Below, piece by piece: positions 63,481-64,000 of a stretch of 64,000 nt of DNA. Source of the stretch: Symbiodinium natans (lineage: Eukaryota > Sar > Dinophyceae > Suessiales > Symbiodiniaceae); NCBI GenBank assembly GCA_905221605.1, contig CAJNDS010002309.1:186001-250000 (forward strand). Reading direction: 5' to 3'. The position numbers and the translations under genes are program-made. Below the pieces are notes generated by a model. It saw only the letters and a program-made list of their open reading frames with translations. It was not told where the DNA came from and did not search any database. Positions within the stretch are counted from its first letter, which is position 1, and every line of letters starts with the position of its first letter.

Positions 63481-64000
63481 TATAAATATAATATATATAA
63501 TATATATAAATATAATATATAATATAATATATAATATATATATAAATATAATTAATATATAATATATATATATAATATGTATGTAATCTGATATAATATG
63601 TAATATGTAATATGTAATATAGATATTTATAATAATGATATATATATATATAAATACAAAATACTACATACGACATAAATAAATATATCATTCATAATAC
63701 ATAATACATAATACAAACACATAATACATAATACAGAATACATAATATAAAACATATAATATAATTCATAATACATAGTACATAAAACATAAAACATAAT
63801 ATAGAATTCATAATACATAATTAATACATAATACATAATGCATAATACAGAATACGTAATTCATAGTACATACTACATAATATATAATATATAATATATA
63901 ATATATAATGTATAATGTATAATATATAATAGGTAATGTGTAATGTAATGTGTATTATGTAATATGTATATATATATATATGCACATACATACATACATA
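63021..64000. repeat. AT-rich simple-sequence block
   Basis: Nearly pure TA, ATAC, ATAAT and TATG repeats to the window end; no gene. Tyr/Ile-rich ORFs are artefacts. Confidence 0.97.

Noticed and set aside
61985-64000. True chromosome end
   Set aside because: The arrays are interstitial and short, and non-telomeric sequence continues to the window end.

Overview
The window reads as nuclear DNA of a dinoflagellate, or a very close relative. Three observations support this. (1) The plant/alveolate-type telomeric heptamer TTTAGGG/CCCTAAA occurs in well over a hundred internal arrays across 0-62 kb. (2) One gene can be rebuilt from 32 tiny exons whose introns use GC donors (19), GT donors (10) and GA donors (2), and whose acceptors are all AG followed by an exonic G; this relaxed donor rule is known from dinoflagellates. 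(3) There is no bacterial signal of any kind: no operons, no ribosome binding sites, no long intact ORF that is not an artefact of simple repeats. The species cannot be named from sequence alone.

Main gene (minus strand, 61678 down to 19100; its 5' part lies beyond the window or was not found above 61.7 kb): a monomeric-type NADP+-dependent isocitrate dehydrogenase. The 32 exons of 32-72 nt total 1586 nt, keep one open frame (527 residues plus a TGA stop) and cover roughly the C-terminal 70% of a ~740-residue enzyme in collinear order. Only about 4% of this 42.6 kb is coding. The introns hold telomeric arrays, at least seven families of short foldback (MITE-like) repeats, homopolymer G tracts and microsatellites.

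Second gene (minus strand, about 18 to 2 kb, downstream of and unidirectional with the first): a chain of similar mini-exons under the same splice rule. Several neighbours join in phase, but I do not recognise the product. Within this stretch, in a 2.9 kb part without telomeric repeats (12.7-15.5 kb), lies an exon with the Cys box and the Gln/Asp box of a ubiquitin-specific protease (UCH/USP family).

Inside the isocitrate dehydrogenase introns there are further pieces: two exons of a CS (p23/NudC-like) domain protein (24.2-24.7 kb), a probable broken histone H3-fold fragment (32.8-33.1 kb), an LTR- or promoter-like segment (22.7-23.4 kb), and a 4 kb unit bounded by ~255 bp inverted repeats (50.2-54.2 kb) whose inner ends resemble the dinoflagellate spliced leader.

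The most interesting pattern is how the telomeric arrays sit relative to exons. Most exons are bracketed by (CCCTAAA)n on their low-coordinate side and (TTTAGGG)n on their high-coordinate side. In the transcript most introns therefore begin with (UUUAGGG)n and end with (CCCUAAA)n, so the two ends of the same intron are complementary. By hand scoring 19 of 31 introns have this arrangement, 3 the mirror arrangement, 7 same-orientation arrays, and 2 are unclear. This looks like a telomere-repeat-based intron architecture that could pair intron ends, supply branch sites, or record how the introns arose.

The right end (62.1-64 kb) differs: G tracts, a 0.41 kb duplication built from ~31 bp units, then about 1 kb of almost pure AT-rich simple sequence.
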